Shown here piece by piece: positions 29,269 through 39,200 of a stretch of 64,000 nucleotides of DNA (its first letter is position 1; every line of letters starts with the position of its first letter). Under the pieces are notes generated by a model. It had not been told where the DNA came from. It worked only from the letters and a program-made list of their open reading frames with translations, and did not search any database. The DNA comes from Dawidia soli. GTDB taxonomy: Bacteria; Bacteroidota; Bacteroidia; Cytophagales; Cyclobacteriaceae. The position numbers and the translations under genes are program-made. The stretch lies in NCBI RefSeq assembly GCF_018598185.1, contig NZ_JAHESC010000036.1:1-64000 (forward strand). Direction: 5' to 3'.

Positions 29269-30330
29269 TTAAATACCCTTGACACCACGCCGGGCGATGA
29301 GGGTAAGTATAGCCATCGTCAGGAAATATCCAGGAATAGCGACAGCGCTCAACAATCCGCTCACTTTCCTGACCTCCGTCGCCACCATTACATCAGCCGC
29401 TACCCGCATCATCCAGGAGCCGTGCAGGAGCAACAACCAAAAGTAAAGAATCCTGCTGAACGGCGTTACCGCCAGGCCCATAATGCCGGGTAAGATCAGG
29501 GGGCCGTGCGCGAAGATCATTGAAAAAACAAAGCCGATAAAAAAGCTGTGGACGATGACATCGTAGTTCAACCACTGCTCGGACAGCACACAAAAAAATA
29601 CGCCTGCTAATAATAATGCCATATACCCGGCCAGCAGGCTGACAGCCATATACCGATGCAGGCCCTTCTTTTTGATAGTAATAGCAATCAGGTCGTTCCG
29701 CATCAGCCAAACCGAGGCCGCCATAAGCGAGCCGCCGCAGATCAGGTTTCCCCAACCGTGAAAAGAAAAAAGTGCACCGCCGACAAAACACAGGAGAATA
29801 CCCGTAAACACCGTCTTTTCAACGCGGGAAACCGGCAGGAACTTCATCAGCTCGAGACGCTCGGCCGCGATGATCATGAGCCCAAACGCAGCCCACCAGG
29901 GAAAAGCCAGCGGATAAAATAATTTCGTAAGCAGCAGCAGGTTTCCCGTCAGCCAGCAGGCTGCCCCCAGGAACATCAGGACATAGATCCTATCACGGCG
30001 CAACCTGAAGTAATACAAAAACACCAGCGCCAGCCCGGCACTCGAGATAATCAACGCATAGATTCCGAGTCTTACCTGTCCGGTGAAGAAAAATACAACG
30101 CTACCGGCGCTCAAAACGGGTATGCCATAGAGGATCTTCTTTTTTAAAGGAATTATCTTTTCAAGACTTATCAACGTACCCAGAAATCCACCAACCATTA
30201 TGGCGCCATGGTGCGCGGCAACCGGCAGGACGGCAAGGCTCCATCCTATCCTGTTTAGCCCCGCCCAAAGCCCGCAGACCAGGCAAAACATGGCCAGAGC
30301 AACGATTGAAAGACGCTCCTTTTTTATCAT
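29269..30330 (-). CDS. NnrS-like multi-pass membrane protein
   Basis: From the ATG at 30330 the product has 353 residues and about twelve hydrophobic segments; an in-frame ATG at 30366 would add a basic MQTLNGRFIKKT leader. Conserved-looking histidines occur in AAHHGAIMVGGFLGTLISLE near the N-terminus and in VHSFFIGFVFSMIFAHGPLI in the second half. This arrangement resembles the NnrS family of heme- and copper-containing membrane proteins involved in nitric oxide stress. No denitrification genes are close by. The family call rests on the HH and HS/AH motifs and topology, so it is moderate. Confidence 0.6.
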   Translation of the reverse strand: MIKKERLSIVALAMFCLVCGLWAGLNRIGWSLAVLPVAAHHGAIMVGGFLGTLISLEKIIPLKKKILYGIPVLSAGSVVFFFTGQVRLGIYALIISSAGLALVFLYYFRLRRDRIYVLMFLGAACWLTGNLLLLTKLFYPLAFPWWAAFGLMIIAAERLELMKFLPVSRVEKTVFTGILLCFVGGALFSFHGWGNLICGGSLMAASVWLMRNDLIAITIKKKGLHRYMAVSLLAGYMALLLAGVFFCVLSEQWLNYDVIVHSFFIGFVFSMIFAHGPLILPGIMGLAVTPFSRILYFWLLLLHGSWMMRVAADVMVATEVRKVSGLLSAVAIPGYFLTMAILTLIARRGVKGI

Positions 30331-30481
30331 TGTTTTTTTTATAAACCTACCATTCAACGTTTGCACACGTCCTGACAGTTGCTCTCTTTTCCAATGACTT
30401 TCGTCAGTCCGAACGGTTACGTCGGAGGTCCCGGGTAGCCGGCGCTGAATATTCTACCTTCTTTCCCCCGGAAAGAGTATA

Positions 30482-31219
30482 TTGACCGCCACATTACTCG
30501 ACATGTTTCGGCAGGGAAAACCAAGGGCATTTATTCACAACCTCCGGTTAGCATCGATGCTCTCCTTTGTTGCCGGTGTCGTGAATATATCCGGTGTCTT
30601 GTCCATTCACACCCTCACCACCAACGTCACAGGGCACTTTGCCTTCTTTTCAGAATACTTTGTACAAGGCCATTATCAGGTTGCGCTGGACTTTGTCAGC
30701 TACATTGCCGCGTTCCTGTTGGGAGCATTCTGCTGCGGCTTTCTGGTGGAAGTGCTCTTACGAAAGAAGCCGGCTATATCGCACACCATTCCCATGTTGC
30801 TGGAGACGGCCATCCTGATCATCGCAGCCTTTGCAAATGCATCCATTCCCACGGAGTGGCTCGCCCGCGTGCTGCTGTTCTCCATGGGGTTACAGAATGC
30901 CCTGGTAACGAAAATATCACAGGCAACGGTACGTACCACGCACCTGACAGGGCTTTTTACAGACCTGGGCATCGAGCTGTCACAGCTGTTCTTTTACCGG
31001 AATACACCATCCACAAAAAAATTATCCCGAAGCATCTACCTGCGACTCGCCATTATAGCATTCTTCTTTTTGGGTGGTGTGATCGGCGGATTTCTGTATA
31101 CCGAAATACGACTCTATACCCTCCTCCTGGCAGCGGGCGCACTATTGACCGCGCTGGCGTATGACAACCTTCGCTTCGGCTTCCATTATTACGTTCGGAA
31201 AATGCGATCGAAGGCATAA
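30482..31219 (+). CDS. DUF1275 (YoaK) family membrane protein
   Basis: This is a membrane protein of 238-245 residues with about six transmembrane segments. The N-terminal signature LASMLSFVAGVVNISGVLSI, followed by TTNVTGHFAFFSEYF, is typical of DUF1275/YoaK. The role of the family is unknown. Two starts are possible: the TTG at 30482, preceded by a purine-rich GGAAAGAG, or the ATG at 30503 (MFRQGKPRAF). I list the longer form because of the ribosome-binding-like sequence, without strong preference. It is transcribed divergently from the NnrS-like gene. Confidence 0.88.
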   Translation: MTATLLDMFRQGKPRAFIHNLRLASMLSFVAGVVNISGVLSIHTLTTNVTGHFAFFSEYFVQGHYQVALDFVSYIAAFLLGAFCCGFLVEVLLRKKPAISHTIPMLLETAILIIAAFANASIPTEWLARVLLFSMGLQNALVTKISQATVRTTHLTGLFTDLGIELSQLFFYRNTPSTKKLSRSIYLRLAIIAFFFLGGVIGGFLYTEIRLYTLLLAAGALLTALAYDNLRFGFHYYVRKMRSKA

Positions 31220-31364
31220 GCCTATACCATTGCAGGTAACAAAATCCGTGACGCATCATGTGTATAAAAGCGAATAGGTTCCGAAACGTACAATTTTTTA
31301 TTACCGGAAAAGCCTTTCTTTGATGTATATAGTATCCCCTACACACCATACCATCCTTCCTGCC

Positions 31365-33341
31365 ATGAACCGTTATATAGTTTTAAAAAACAGATTCTTA
31401 GCATTAAGCCTTTTCCTGATCGTGGCGTATACTCCCGTCGGCGCACAGCAGTGGACGGTCTATCCCCAGACCGGCGCCGGCCTCCCGATCACGTTTAAGC
31501 GCCCCGGTATATTCGAAAAAAATGTACTGGCGATAGACAAGGAAAACACCGTATGGATGAACTTCAGCGCAAAGGTAGTGCGCTATTCCCCGGCGTCCGG
31601 CGCGTGGCAGGAAATGATCCCGGCCGGCGTCTCTGCGATCTTTGCCGACCTGGAAGGGAACATCCACGTAAAACAGGGCAACCAGATCCTGCGCTATGAC
31701 GGAGCCGGTTTTACCGGGCTCTTTACCGAGCCGATCAATTCCATCTACGACTTTGCGGCCGACAGCGACGGCAACCTGTGGTACACCCCCGGTAAAAGCG
31801 GCCCGGTCGTGAAGAAATTCGATGGGACGGCACTGACGGAATTCGCCTTGCCGGTGGTGATCCATCCCTGTTGTGTGAACATGGCCGTTCCGTTGGGACG
31901 CGAGAGTAATAATACCCTCTGGACCGTGATCACCGACCTGGATGCGATCGACAAGCTTGTCGAAGTGAACGGCACCCGGGTCTATGACAATACGCATAGC
32001 GAGATCTTTAACTATCCCATTTTCTCCCTCGAAGTTTTAAGGAACAATACGATCTGGGTGGGCACGTTCCCGTTTGACCGTATACCGCCGCGCGGGGTGG
32101 CTTACCTGGACCGCCCGTCGGACACCTGGACACTGTATAACAAAAGCAACTCCCCGTTGCCGGGCGATACCGTCTTGTATGTGAAAGGCGATTACCAAAA
32201 CCGCGTCTGGATCTCCACCAGTCGGGGCCTGGCCCGCTTCGATGGCACCGCCTGGAAAACGTTCGACTCCGGCAACTCCCCTCTGCCCAGCGACACGAGC
32301 ACCGCGATCGCCATCGACACGCTGGGCGCCAAGTGGTTTGCCACACCCCGGGGATTGGCACGGTTCAACGAGATCGCCCCCGCGTACGACGTCAAACACT
32401 GTGGACTGTCGGTAACATTCGCCGACCGGTCTGAAAGCATCGACGGCGATGTCGTAGCCCGGCACTGGGACTTTGCAGGACTGAGCGCTTCCACATCACC
32501 TTCGCCTACCTTTGTCTTTCCCGGGCCGGGCAGCTACCCGGTCAGCCTGTGGGTACGAGACGAGAAAGGGAACCGCAATATCATGACACAAACCATCGAA
32601 GTACGCGAACCCGCCGAAGTCCTCTCCCTGGGCCCGGATATCAACGCGTGCACCCCCTCCGTACCCCTGGCGTCCAATATCACAAACGCCGACTCCTATA
32701 CCTGGCAAACGCCCGACGGCACGGTCACGGCCCACGCCATAACAGCCACCGTTCCCGGCCGGTATATCCTGGCGGTGGATACGCAAGGCTGCCTGCAGAA
32801 AGACACGATCCAGGTACTGCTGAACAGCTTTACGGCCGGTAGTTTTGACATGACAGTGGGAAATGCCGCATGGCCGCTCACCGGGGGCATCGTTCTGACG
32901 CAGGTGGAAATAAGCTTTACGAACACGACGGGCTCCGGTGAGAACTTCACCTGGAGTTTCGGCGAAGGTACTACTGTCACCGGACAATCCGCGAAACATG
33001 CCTATGCCAACCCGGGCGATTATCAGGTAACGCTGGCAGGCAACGACGATCGGGACTGCCCCATCATCGTAGAGAAAACGATCCACGTAGAGGACATCGG
33101 GATCACGAATGCCATCAGCCCGGACGGTGATGGAAAAAACGACAAGTTGTTCATTGAACCTTTCTTGTATGAAGCCGAGCTGACGGTGCTTAACCGGTGG
33201 GGACAACCGGTGTATGAATCCGCCCCCTACCAGGACGATTTTACAGGAGCAAGCCTGGAGAGTGGCGTATACTACTATGAGCTCTATTTCAAGGCGATCG
33301 ATAAGCGATACAAGGGTTACGTGCACATCCTGAAACAGTAA
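31365..33341 (+). CDS. T9SS type B surface protein with regulator-type beta-propeller and PKD domain
   Basis: About 658 residues from the ATG at 31365, where a signal peptide begins (MNRYIVLKNRFLALSLFLIV, cleavage near GAQQ); an upstream in-frame ATG at 31320 lacks signal character. Residues 20-370 hold two-component-regulator-type propeller blades (NLWYTPGKSGP, RVWISTSRGLARFDGTAWKT, AKWFATPRGLARFNE). An Ig-like segment, a PKD domain (FTWSFGEGTTVTGQSAKHAY) and the type B sorting domain (ITNAISPDGDGKNDKLFIEP) follow. It is probably secreted and attached to the cell surface. The next gene, a PorP/SprF homologue 50 bases downstream, is its likely secretion partner. Confidence 0.9.
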   Translation: MNRYIVLKNRFLALSLFLIVAYTPVGAQQWTVYPQTGAGLPITFKRPGIFEKNVLAIDKENTVWMNFSAKVVRYSPASGAWQEMIPAGVSAIFADLEGNIHVKQGNQILRYDGAGFTGLFTEPINSIYDFAADSDGNLWYTPGKSGPVVKKFDGTALTEFALPVVIHPCCVNMAVPLGRESNNTLWTVITDLDAIDKLVEVNGTRVYDNTHSEIFNYPIFSLEVLRNNTIWVGTFPFDRIPPRGVAYLDRPSDTWTLYNKSNSPLPGDTVLYVKGDYQNRVWISTSRGLARFDGTAWKTFDSGNSPLPSDTSTAIAIDTLGAKWFATPRGLARFNEIAPAYDVKHCGLSVTFADRSESIDGDVVARHWDFAGLSASTSPSPTFVFPGPGSYPVSLWVRDEKGNRNIMTQTIEVREPAEVLSLGPDINACTPSVPLASNITNADSYTWQTPDGTVTAHAITATVPGRYILAVDTQGCLQKDTIQVLLNSFTAGSFDMTVGNAAWPLTGGIVLTQVEISFTNTTGSGENFTWSFGEGTTVTGQSAKHAYANPGDYQVTLAGNDDRDCPIIVEKTIHVEDIGITNAISPDGDGKNDKLFIEPFLYEAELTVLNRWGQPVYESAPYQDDFTGASLESGVYYYELYFKAIDKRYKGYVHILKQ

Positions 33342-33391
33342 ACCCGCCGCGTGGCCCCTCCCATTGTAAGAATTATAGACCAGTTTTCCCC

Positions 33392-34303
33392 ATGAGCAGA
33401 TCTTTACCGATCATTCTACTGATCCTTATCGTCACCGGTGCAAACGCCCAGCAGCAGCCCGTGCTGAGCCAGTACATGTTCCATAATCATTATTTCAACC
33501 CTGCGTATACAGGCAGTGCGCTGTATGATTTCTCCCTCATCCACCGGGCACAGTGGTCGGGTTATGAAGATTACACCGGTGGAAAAGGGGCGCCCGTCAC
33601 GCAGGCGTTTACCGCGACCCTGAACCTCGACAGCACCGGCCACGGCCTGGGCCTCACGCTCTCCCGTGACAAGACCGGACTATTAAATACTTTTCGTGCC
33701 GGCATTTCGTATGCGTACCGGGTCCCGATGACAAAGAAAAGCACGCTGGCGGTAGGGGTTCGCGGAGGTATCGAAAGCCGGTCTGTCGACGGCTCCGGGT
33801 ATATTGTACGGCATCCGGACGACCCGTATATCCGTGCAGGAGATCAACGGGAATCCAAACCCGACATTACCCTGGGCGTGTGGCTCGATCACGAGAAATA
33901 CTACGTCGGTGTTTCCTCCGGCAGCCTGGTAACCCGCCCGGATTACAAAACGCTGGGAACCCAAAATGAAGAGAACTTCATGGTCACCGCGGGATATCAC
34001 TTTATTTTATCAGGCCTGTTAAAGCTGACACCGTCCGCGCAGGTGATCACCAATACCGATCGCACGCTTGTCCAGGGCGGCATGATGCTTTTGTATGATG
34101 ACTTTTTGTGGGCAGGGCTCTACTACCGGCACGAAGAGTCCGCCAGCATGCTGGCAGGGTTCAGCTTTCTGGAAAAAAAATTCCGGCTTGGCTATGCGTT
34201 TGACTACATTGTCCGCAACAAAGCGTTAAAAACAGGAACCTCCCATGAGATCATGCTCCAGTACCAGGTCGGAACGTTGTCCCGGGCTAGGCGCACGAAG
34301 TAG
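33392..34303 (+). CDS. PorP/SprF family type IX secretion outer-membrane protein
   Basis: A 303-residue protein with a signal peptide (MSRSLPIILLILIVTGANA) and the family entry QQPVLSQYMFHNHYFNPAYT. The rest shows beta-barrel alternation and ends close to TSHEIMLQYQ, a motif shared with the first PorP/SprF gene in this window (STHEIMVNYR). It follows the propeller/PKD cargo gene and probably serves it as an outer-membrane partner. The two family members here are clearly diverged, consistent with each being dedicated to its own neighbour. Confidence 0.92.
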   Translation: MSRSLPIILLILIVTGANAQQQPVLSQYMFHNHYFNPAYTGSALYDFSLIHRAQWSGYEDYTGGKGAPVTQAFTATLNLDSTGHGLGLTLSRDKTGLLNTFRAGISYAYRVPMTKKSTLAVGVRGGIESRSVDGSGYIVRHPDDPYIRAGDQRESKPDITLGVWLDHEKYYVGVSSGSLVTRPDYKTLGTQNEENFMVTAGYHFILSGLLKLTPSAQVITNTDRTLVQGGMMLLYDDFLWAGLYYRHEESASMLAGFSFLEKKFRLGYAFDYIVRNKALKTGTSHEIMLQYQVGTLSRARRTK

Positions 34304-34339
34304 TACAGAGCCTGCGGCACAATTTTAATCCATCACTTC

Positions 34340-34426
34340 TATTTACCACAGCGCACAAATCGCCACCGATTTCCGGCAAAGCTGTGTCGAACCGTTGAAT
34401 ACCGACTTTATTTTGTATAAAAAAAG
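34340..34426 (+). pseudogene. C-terminal remnant of a second DinB gene
   Basis: In one frame this stretch reads YHSAQIATDFRQSCVEPLNT followed by DFILYKKR, nearly the same as the last 29 residues of the DinB protein at 28778-29221 (YHRAQIATDFRQSGIEPLNT, DFILYEQR). Nothing upstream continues the reading frame, so this is a truncated duplicate left in the spacer after the PorP/SprF gene. Some bases before the conserved part (CATCACTTCTAT) look like a decayed HVINHSTY region. Confidence 0.75.
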
Positions 34427-34483
34427 GGATAACGTGATCAATATTAATTCTTATACCATCACGAGTAAACCGTAAGAATAACT

Positions 34484-34512
34484 AAGGCTACCGTTGGTAG
34501 TCTCGTTTTTTT
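34484..34512 (+). terminator. Rho-independent terminator before the RHS locus
   Basis: The arms GGCTACC (34486-34492) and GGTAGTC (34496-34502) pair with one G-T around a 3-base loop and are followed within 3 bases by seven Ts. It would end transcription from the PorP/SprF side. A second, weaker inverted repeat (ATTCTTA/TAAGAAT, 34447-34453 and 34473-34479) lies just upstream. The rest of 34304-34863 holds the DinB remnant and a promoter candidate. Confidence 0.6.
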
Positions 34513-34686
34513 CTTACAAAACGGTATCCGTTGTGTTATTAGATGATAGCAGCAAGGAAACTTTCTAAGATTGGGAATCATCCGTCCCAGAATTAAAAAA
34601 GTCTGATATTGTCAGCCTTTTATTTCCCAAATAAGGATAGCCGTGCTGTACCTTGGGGTATTTTGAATATAATATTGCGTAGGCAG

Positions 34687-34714
34687 TTGTGAAGTGTCTT
34701 TTTCACTATATTTG
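34687..34714 (+). promoter_or_regulatory. Bacteroidota-type promoter candidate for the RHS locus
   Basis: A TATATTTG box (34707-34714) matches the phylum's TAnnTTTG -7 consensus, with a TTG at 34687-34689 separated by 17 bases, a little shorter than the usual -33 spacing. Transcription would start near 34720 and leave a leader of about 140 bases before the ATG at 34864. Confidence 0.45.
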
Positions 34715-34863
34715 TGCCGCCATTTTAGGCTTTAATCGGTTCCCAACCACTATCTCGCACTATAATAACATGAAGCTGTATGACTATTTCGTGTAGCCAT
34801 AGAGATATGTGTGTATGCCGTTGAGTGCCCTGGAATGATTTAGAAACATGTATAAGACCTACC

Positions 34864-36231
34864 ATGAAAATATTCACCTGGCTGGTATGCCTGATGATGC
34901 CCGCATGCCTGTATGCGCAAAATAGAGTAATAATCGTCGGCCCGTTAAACCCACTTGGAGGCAGAGCGCCTGAAACCTATAGTGGTGAATTTTATCTAAA
35001 CGATTCCGAAGTCGGCTCGCCGGATTCCGGCTTGGGAACGTGGACCCTTACCGGGGTTGGAACAAAGGTGGAAGAAAACCACTTGCATTGCAAAATTCAA
35101 TGGCCCGTTACGGGAGGGACAGCCACACTCGCCTATACCCACCGAAACGGAGGAATTCCCACCATGTCGGCAAATCCAATTACCATCATCGTTAAAATTC
35201 CAATCCAAATCCAGGCAACCAATAATGGCATGCTGCCGCTGGCTGGCCAAGTGGATCTTTCCGCTTCGAATAATTATGCCTATCAATCATATGAATGGCG
35301 AAAAGATGATGGCACAACGGTCCTATCGAGATCACCGATATTCACTGTCCGTGAGCCGGGCAAATACAACTTGAAGGTTGTGCTTACAGATGGCACAGTA
35401 GTGACAGTTCCTCCCTATACCGTTACTCGGATCAAGCTGGGCAACAACTATGTGCTCATGCAGACGTTGCAAACGCCTGAACCAGGAACCGGAATCCCCG
35501 AGACACTTCCCAATACACAAGTGCAACGGCAGATTGAGTATTACGACGGCTTGGGCCGGCCGTTACAGTCCGTGGCCATGCACGCCTCGCCGGACAAAAC
35601 GGATATAGTAACACCCCGGCAATACGATGCATATGATCGCGAATCGATCACCTACTTGCCGTATGCTTCCACCGAAGCCACCGGGCAATATAAATCAGAT
35701 GCAGTTAATTCAGTAAGCGGTTATATGGGCTCTGCCCAATACAGTTTTTATACGCAAAGTAGCACAACTGTAGCGCGTAGTACCAATCCCTATGCCGAAA
35801 CAATATTCCGTCCCGCCCCGACAAGAGAGGTGATCAAGCAGGGAGCGCCGGGTGAGGTCTGGCAGCCAAAGCCTGACCAATCCCAGGACAAATCGACCGA
35901 GAACTTTCGCGAAGTAAACGATGACAACGAAGTACTGTACTTTCAATACGATGCGAACAACGGCGAACTACGTTGGCCAAATAATAGTCAATTGGAGTAT
36001 TACGCCAAAAACCAGCTACATGCCACGCGCACGCGCGACGAAGATGATAACGAGACGATAGTATATACCGATAAAGAGGGGAAAATACTGCTCCGGCGAA
36101 CACAATACGAACAAACATCGGATGGTACAAGGCACTATACCGACACCTACTATGTCTATGACGATGGCGGCAATTTGGTATATGTGCTTCCTCCGGAGGC
36201 CGTTCGATCTCTGACAAGGACTAATGAATAA
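34864..36231 (+). CDS. Exported DUF6443 protein: N-terminal half of an RHS polypeptide
   Basis: About 455 residues from the ATG at 34864, which begins a signal peptide (MKIFTWLVCLMMPACLYAQ); a longer in-frame start at 34825 lacks that character. After two beta-rich Ig-like stretches, the DUF6443 region starts at NYVLMQTLQTPEPGTGIPET, with VQRQIEYYDGLGRPLQSVAM. The protein stops just after YYVYDDGGNLVYVLPPEAV. In full-length DUF6443 proteins this point is followed by several hundred residues of RHS repeats. Here that continuation (FQYKYDHRRRMTHKKVPGAD) is found inside the LRR-RHS gene 5.7 kb downstream. The gene is therefore either one part of a split shell or a truncated gene. Confidence 0.8.
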   Translation: MKIFTWLVCLMMPACLYAQNRVIIVGPLNPLGGRAPETYSGEFYLNDSEVGSPDSGLGTWTLTGVGTKVEENHLHCKIQWPVTGGTATLAYTHRNGGIPTMSANPITIIVKIPIQIQATNNGMLPLAGQVDLSASNNYAYQSYEWRKDDGTTVLSRSPIFTVREPGKYNLKVVLTDGTVVTVPPYTVTRIKLGNNYVLMQTLQTPEPGTGIPETLPNTQVQRQIEYYDGLGRPLQSVAMHASPDKTDIVTPRQYDAYDRESITYLPYASTEATGQYKSDAVNSVSGYMGSAQYSFYTQSSTTVARSTNPYAETIFRPAPTREVIKQGAPGEVWQPKPDQSQDKSTENFREVNDDNEVLYFQYDANNGELRWPNNSQLEYYAKNQLHATRTRDEDDNETIVYTDKEGKILLRRTQYEQTSDGTRHYTDTYYVYDDGGNLVYVLPPEAVRSLTRTNE

Positions 36232-36275
36232 AAGATCTATCGCGCGTATAAAAATATTGTCCCAGTACATAGTGT

Positions 36276-39200
36276 ATGTTGAAAAAGATAATAGACACAT
36301 TTGCAACAAAGATGCGTAAGACTGCCACCTTCGCTGCAGCGATGACCGTCCAGATTATTGTTGTCGCGCAATCGGGCTTACCTGCGCCACCGGCTTCCGA
36401 GTATCTGCCGCCGGCCCCCACAGCGGCGGGCTTTCAGAAATATGTAGATACACCCGTAAACCTCTCGACTGGAACGCCAGAGATCAGCGTTCCACTGTAT
36501 GAAATCGCCGTCGGCGATTTCAAATTGCCCATTACGCTGAACTATCACGCCGGCGGTCACTTGGTGCAGGACGGTGCCTCGTGGGTAGGCCTCGGATGGA
36601 GCCTGAGTATTCCGGGCACTATCACACGTTCCATTCGAGGTCGTGAAGATGACGGTAGCTACCCTAACTTCTTTGGCGATTGGGACCAAGAAATGCTCGA
36701 CGCATCGAATGCCGCGGACTATGCCAGGCTTTCTACACTGACGCAAGGTATCATTGACGGCCTGCCGGATTTATATTCTTATAACGTTCCGGGCTACAGT
36801 GGTAGATTTATGTTTCCAGACGGTGCGAACGCAGTCTTGATGCCCGTCCAACCAATGCGGATCAACGGGGCCCCAGGCTCGGTGGCAAGTATTGTTGCGG
36901 ACGACGGTACTTTGTTCGCATTTGAAAAATTAGAAATTTCCAGCACGCGCTCTTCGACAACAGCCTCCCGACCAGTCACGAGCTATTATCTGACAAAGAT
37001 TACAACGGCCGCAGGCAAAGTCATCGATTTTGAATACGACAAACGAACCAACTTCCAGCAGAACGTCAACATGTCGTATTCTGAGACATACAAACGCATA
37101 TCCACAGGCAAGTATATGCTGGAAAGTACAAATAATGACTCCTTTGTCACAAATGTTGAAGGCCATTGTTTGACGGCCATCAAATTTCCAGGAGGAAAAG
37201 TGGTTTTCAACTCAGATAACATTCGTCGTGACGTCATCAAAAAGCAAGATACGGAGGGCGACTACCGGTTAACATCCATGGAGGTGCAAGATGAGGTAGG
37301 GACAGTCACTAAAAAAATATATTTCAATACGGATTATTTCAATTCGGGAAGCCAAGACCCCAATACATTGCGGCTTAAACTAACCGGACTGGAGATCGGC
37401 AATGGCAATGAGTATCCGCAGACATATTCCTTTACCTATAACGAGCAATACAATCTACCGTCTCGTATGTCCTATGCACGGGATCATTGGGGATATGCCA
37501 ATGCTCGCGACCAACGTCTGCCTGATTTTGATCCGAACAGCGGCGTAGTCGACGCCTCTGCAAAAAATGCAGATCCTGCACGGGGGCAATCGAACATTCT
37601 AACCCGTATAACCTATCCTACCGGCGGGCATACCGAATATCTTTATGAACCGCATGACTACTACGATCCGTCTGAGTCGACATTTTATGTAAAGCGTGAA
37701 GTAATTGTCGAGGCGCCACACAACCGCCCACCGGTAGAAGGCGACCCCTATGATCCAACCATTAATGGTTCCGGGCCGATCAGCATTAAACCCGGCTCTC
37801 GTAAGGTAAACTTGTACACCTACATGGAAAAGCCATACTGGTCGAATCCCCATGGCTCGATGTATATCAAGTTGTATACCTTCGGAGCACAAGGCGAGAC
37901 GATATACGCGGATGCTACCTTGTCGCAAAATGGAAATCACGATGTCTATACAACCGGCAGTGCCGTTGATAACTTCTATATATATGCCGAGGCGTCAGTA
38001 CAAGACAGCTGGGTACGCGCCATCCTCACATGGGAAGAGCCCGTGCGCAGCGTCGTCTTGAATCCCATTTGCGGCGGTATTCGTATCAAAAAGATCGTAC
38101 AATACGATGGCATCGATCACGCGCATGATATCATCAAAAATTACACCTATCGACAATTGGCCGATCCAGAGTACTCCAGTGGCACGCTTCTGATGCTGCC
38201 TGACTACACCGAAGATGTACATTATTTTGACAATTGTATCGGAGAGCTGGGCGTTGCCTGTGAGGAACACACCGCAAAAAGAATCACAGCACAGAGTACA
38301 GTACCCCTGGGTACGGGAAGTCATATTTCATACTCGGATGTGACTGTGACATATGGAGATCAGGGACAGAATGGAAAAACGACATACACGTTTACATACG
38401 CCCCGAATCCCAGCAAAGAAAACTCCGATACAAACTGGCGCCGAGGCATGTTACTGAGTCAGACCGATTGGGATGCAAACGGTAACCCACTGCAAAGCAC
38501 CACGAACACCTATAAAGTCAAACCATCGAGCTATCAGCGTTTTTATGGGTCTATTGTTGCCGACCTGGGCAAGCACAAGGCAGCGTCCTCTACTATGCCG
38601 TCAGATGCATTTCCCCGGTATTTCGGTCAGCACCCTGCGGTGATTGAAACAGAGTTCCAGTATGTGGCTACACAGGAAGAAATCACGTATAATCCTGCCG
38701 ACAGGACCAAGTATGTGCGCCAGTTTCGGGAGTTCGCGTACGAGAGCCCCGCGCACGTATACACCACGCAACAAACCATGCTGAGCAGCGTGCCAGGCGA
38801 AAAGATCTATACCAGGTTCCTGTATCCCCAGGACTATCCGGAGGGAACACCGTTTATCGATGACATGAAATCCGACTTTATTGTCCGGAAACCGATCGAA
38901 ACAGTGACATATAAAACGACGCCTACAGGCTCGACCGTACTCTCGGGAAATGTTACCGTGTTCCGGACCGGCGGTCTGCCCGCGGAACAGTGGCAACTGG
39001 AGTCCTATCCACTACCGCCATTGCCGCAGTTTAGATTCTCCAACCAAAGTGTGGCAGGTATAATATCCGATGGTATCGGTGACGCTATGTTCTCAAAAGA
39101 CATCCGGTATAAGATCAAGCGAAGCTATGACCTGTACGACAATAACAACAACTTGTTGCAATATACCGAGGCTTCCGTCCCAACAGCCCTTCGCTGGGGA

